Positions 62,577 to 64,000 of a DNA stretch of 64,000 nucleotides are shown piece after piece (position 1 is the first letter of the stretch; the number at the start of each line of letters is the position of its first letter). The position numbers and the translations under genes were made by a program. A model generated the notes under the pieces. That model was not told the origin of the DNA. It saw only the letters and a program-made list of their open reading frames with translations, and did no database searches. The DNA is from Nocardia alni (GTDB lineage: Bacteria; Actinomycetota; Actinomycetes; Mycobacteriales; Mycobacteriaceae): contig NZ_JAGPOX010000036.1 of assembly GCF_019038435.1 (NCBI RefSeq), positions 1-64,000 of the forward strand, written 5' to 3'.

Positions 62577-62850
62577 CACACACTCGAAAATAACACCGGA
62601 ATTCACATCCCATTAAACGCTCTCCGCCCTGCGTGCAGACGATGCAAGAGGTGTGTCAGTCGCTGGAAATAGAACCCATATGGGAGGTGTAGAAAAGAGG
62701 TTTCGGTGATTGCGGGAGGATGGATGGGAGGGGATGGTGGAAAAGGGAGAGGAAATGGAAACTGGAGAAGCAAAAGAAACAGAACGAGAAAGACGATCCT
62801 GTTATAGCAGCCGTGTGCTGCGGAAGGGATCGGATGGAAGGGAGGCCGGG
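62577..62850. other. Intergenic region next to the relaxase with a polypurine tract, candidate oriT
   Basis: From about 62676 to 62805 the + strand is almost all A and G (for example GGGAGAGGAAATGGAAAC and GAGAAAGACGATCC), and GC content drops below that of the surroundings. The region separates the divergent relaxase and coiled-coil genes. Transfer origins often sit beside relaxase genes, so this is a candidate; no nic-site consensus could be confirmed. Confidence 0.4.
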
Positions 62851-63558
62851 ATGAGTGATCGGACGGTGTCGGCGCGCCGGTGGGCGCGATCGGTGGCCGC
62901 GCAGCTGCTGGCCGAGCAGGCGCGCGTGGCGAAGGCGACCGAGGCGGATCTGCTGGAATTCCGCAAGCACGAGAACCAGCTGGCCCGGGCGGTGACGCGG
63001 CGAGACACCGCAATCGCCGCCGCGGTCAATGCCTACGACAAGACCCTGACGCAAGTCACCGCTGGGCGCGCGGCGGCATTGCGGCGACTGCGGGACCGCG
63101 GCATGAACGAGGCACGGCTATCCGAGGTGACGGGACTGGCAGTGCCGGAGCTGCGGCGGCTGCTCCACCAGAGTGGGGCCACAGAGCAGGACTCGCCCCG
63201 CGGGCCCGGGGCGGCGCGTTCAGGTCGTGGGGCCGGGTGGCGGGAGCAGGGTGGAGCGGGGGATCAGGTGCCGCAGGCCGGGCAGCTGGAAGATACGGAG
63301 CGCGATCCGGGAGGCCCATATACCGTGCTTGGCCGCCCACGCCCAATGCCCGGCCAGCCACAGGACGAACCCGGCCAGCAGCCACCACACCCGATACGGG
63401 ATGGCGCGGTCGGGAAACAAGACTATCGCGCCCAGCGAGTCGAGGACGACCAGCACCCCCAGGATGCGGGCGGTCAGCGGGAACGCCCACCACAGCACAA
63501 GCAGCACCAACACCGCGATAGCGGCGAGCCAGATCAAACCCATGAGACAACCTCCTAG
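62851..63558 (+). CDS. Coiled-coil hypothetical protein divergent from the relaxase
   Basis: ATG 62851 follows GGGAGGCCGGG. The first about 120 residues form a clear coiled coil plus HTH-like helices (RWARSVAAQLLAEQARVAKATEADLLEF and LRRLRDRGMNEARLSEVTGLAVPELRRLLHQ), which could bind DNA. The remaining about 115 residues are Gly/Pro/Gln/Arg-rich and lie entirely opposite a minus-strand membrane protein gene. Either the true protein ends early through an unseen frameshift or the two genes overlap tail to tail. A relaxosome accessory role is suggested by position. Confidence 0.55.
   Translation: MSDRTVSARRWARSVAAQLLAEQARVAKATEADLLEFRKHENQLARAVTRRDTAIAAAVNAYDKTLTQVTAGRAAALRRLRDRGMNEARLSEVTGLAVPELRRLLHQSGATEQDSPRGPGAARSGRGAGWREQGGAGDQVPQAGQLEDTERDPGGPYTVLGRPRPMPGQPQDEPGQQPPHPIRDGAVGKQDYRAQRVEDDQHPQDAGGQRERPPQHKQHQHRDSGEPDQTHETTS
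63220..63543 (-). CDS. Small polytopic membrane protein
   Basis: A reverse-strand AGGAGG lies before ATG 63543. The 107-residue product has at least three hydrophobic helices (GLIWLAAIAVLVLLVLWWAF, ILGVLVVLDSLGAIVLF, WWLLAGFVLWLAGHWAW) and a Pro-rich end. Such proteins are common beside relaxase genes on actinobacterial plasmids, but no function is known. It overlaps the 3' half of the coiled-coil gene on the other strand. Confidence 0.65.
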   Translation of the reverse strand: MGLIWLAAIAVLVLLVLWWAFPLTARILGVLVVLDSLGAIVLFPDRAIPYRVWWLLAGFVLWLAGHWAWAAKHGIWASRIALRIFQLPGLRHLIPRSTLLPPPGPTT

Positions 63559-63610
63559 GCGAACAACCGGCAACCGGGTGTGCCTTCTAGTGCACCGCGA
63601 AAGCGGTCGC

Positions 63611-63955
63611 CTAGATAGGGGACGAGACAGAACCTGCGAAACGGTCGCTGTGACGCGCCGCGGCAGTGGTGAGGAGTTGCTCGTTGTCGCAGCACAGCGC
63701 GTGTGCGCTGGCACGATCCAGGGCGTCGTCGAGCGCGACCGCGAGCAGATGATTGCGGCGCTGCAACGCCCGATTCTCGGCAGCCAGGGCATGAACGCGG
63801 GCATGCAACAACTCGAGCAGCGCCAGCCGAGGCGGAACAGGGCCCGACGCAGTAACCAGCGACGGCGACCCATCAGCGGTCGGCACCGGCGGCACGAGCG
63901 TGTCGGACCAGCACACCACGGAGGTGCATGGCGGGAGAGCGGCGGAATCCGGCAT
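63611..63955 (-). CDS. Small hypothetical protein with leucine-zipper-like coiled coil
   Basis: The 114-residue protein has a heptad-rich stretch (ALLELLHARVHALAAENRALQRRNHLLAVALDDAL) flanked by low-complexity ends. It could dimerise. It lies upstream of the small membrane protein on the same strand. No family is recognised. Confidence 0.5.
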   Translation of the reverse strand: MPDSAALPPCTSVVCWSDTLVPPVPTADGSPSLVTASGPVPPRLALLELLHARVHALAAENRALQRRNHLLAVALDDALDRASAHALCCDNEQLLTTAAARHSDRFAGSVSSPI

Positions 63956-64000
63956 CAGTATCGCCTCCTGACCGGATACGAACGAGGAGCCCGGACCCGG

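Noticed and set aside
1-64000. tRNA gene as an integration site, or direct-repeat att sites bounding an integrative element
   Set aside because: No cloverleaf-like sequence was seen and the element ends are probably outside the window.

Overview
The window is very GC-rich actinobacterial DNA. WXG100 proteins, a YbaB-like protein, DUF5753 helix-turn-helix regulators, DUF4913 and DUF1173 proteins and an SCO6880-type secretion protein all point to Mycobacteriales, most likely Nocardia or a close relative. No rRNA, tRNA or ordinary housekeeping genes were seen. The content is accessory: conjugation genes at both ends, with CRISPR-Cas, toxin, defence-like and cryptic metabolic genes between them, so this is probably part of a conjugative plasmid or integrative conjugative element.

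Layout. 1-17.4 kb (+): one long, tightly overlapped type IV secretion/conjugation operon (M23/SLT peptidoglycan hydrolase, degenerate ParA-like ATPase, small pilin-like membrane protein, VirB8-like protein, VirB6/TrbL-like protein, SCO6880-type protein, VirB4-like ATPase, membrane partner, VirD4/TraG coupling ATPase, DUF4913, DUF1173, zinc-ribbon protein). 17.5-18.3 kb: CRISPR array 1. 18.5-21.7 kb (-): an ESX-type module with two WXG100 proteins, a secreted HExxH metallopeptidase-type effector, two small EF-Tu-domain-2-like proteins (candidate immunity) and a YbaB protein. 21.9-30.2 kb (-): a run of regulators (two DUF5753 HTH proteins and one HTH-TPR protein), an aminoglycoside-phosphotransferase-like kinase and small unknown proteins, mostly overlapping by 4-16 bases. 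30.5-37.8 kb: a divergent pair of defence-like genes, a 1749-residue wHTH/nuclease-like/P-loop protein and a DUF6119 (TIGR04141) protein, separated by a spacer full of inverted repeats including a perfect 40-bp palindrome. 37.9-38.8 kb: an IS1380-like transposase remnant. 38.8-45.1 kb (-): a cryptic operon (2OG-Fe(II) hydroxylase, dCTP deaminase-PEP synthase fusion, P-loop kinase, second deaminase-like protein, GT2 glycosyltransferase, CYTH-like protein), facing a Zn/HTH/TPR regulator and a NUDIX hydrolase (45.3-47.3 kb). 47.8-58.7 kb: a type I-C CRISPR-Cas locus, in the order array 2, cas3, array 3, cas5-cas8c-cas7-cas4-cas1-cas2, array 4. 58.7-62.6 kb (-): a MobF relaxase-helicase with a polypurine intergenic region next to it, then small genes to the right edge.

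How the genes work together. The left operon and the right relaxase would make up one DNA-transfer apparatus. The CRISPR-Cas locus is of the canonical I-C gene order, but array 3 is placed between cas3 and cas5, cas4 carries a single-base frameshift, and four arrays share an inverted-repeat leader motif lying exactly 84 bp before the first repeat in every case. The metabolic operon has two deaminase-family domains that each lack different canonical active-site residues, which suggests partnership or a changed function.

Most promising candidates for undescribed biology are (1) the deaminase/PEP-synthase fusion operon, (2) the 1749-residue protein with its divergent DUF6119 partner and palindromic spacer, (3) the conserved leader architecture and the degenerate mini-CRISPR upstream of cas5, and (4) the ESX effector with tandem EF-Tu-domain-like partners.
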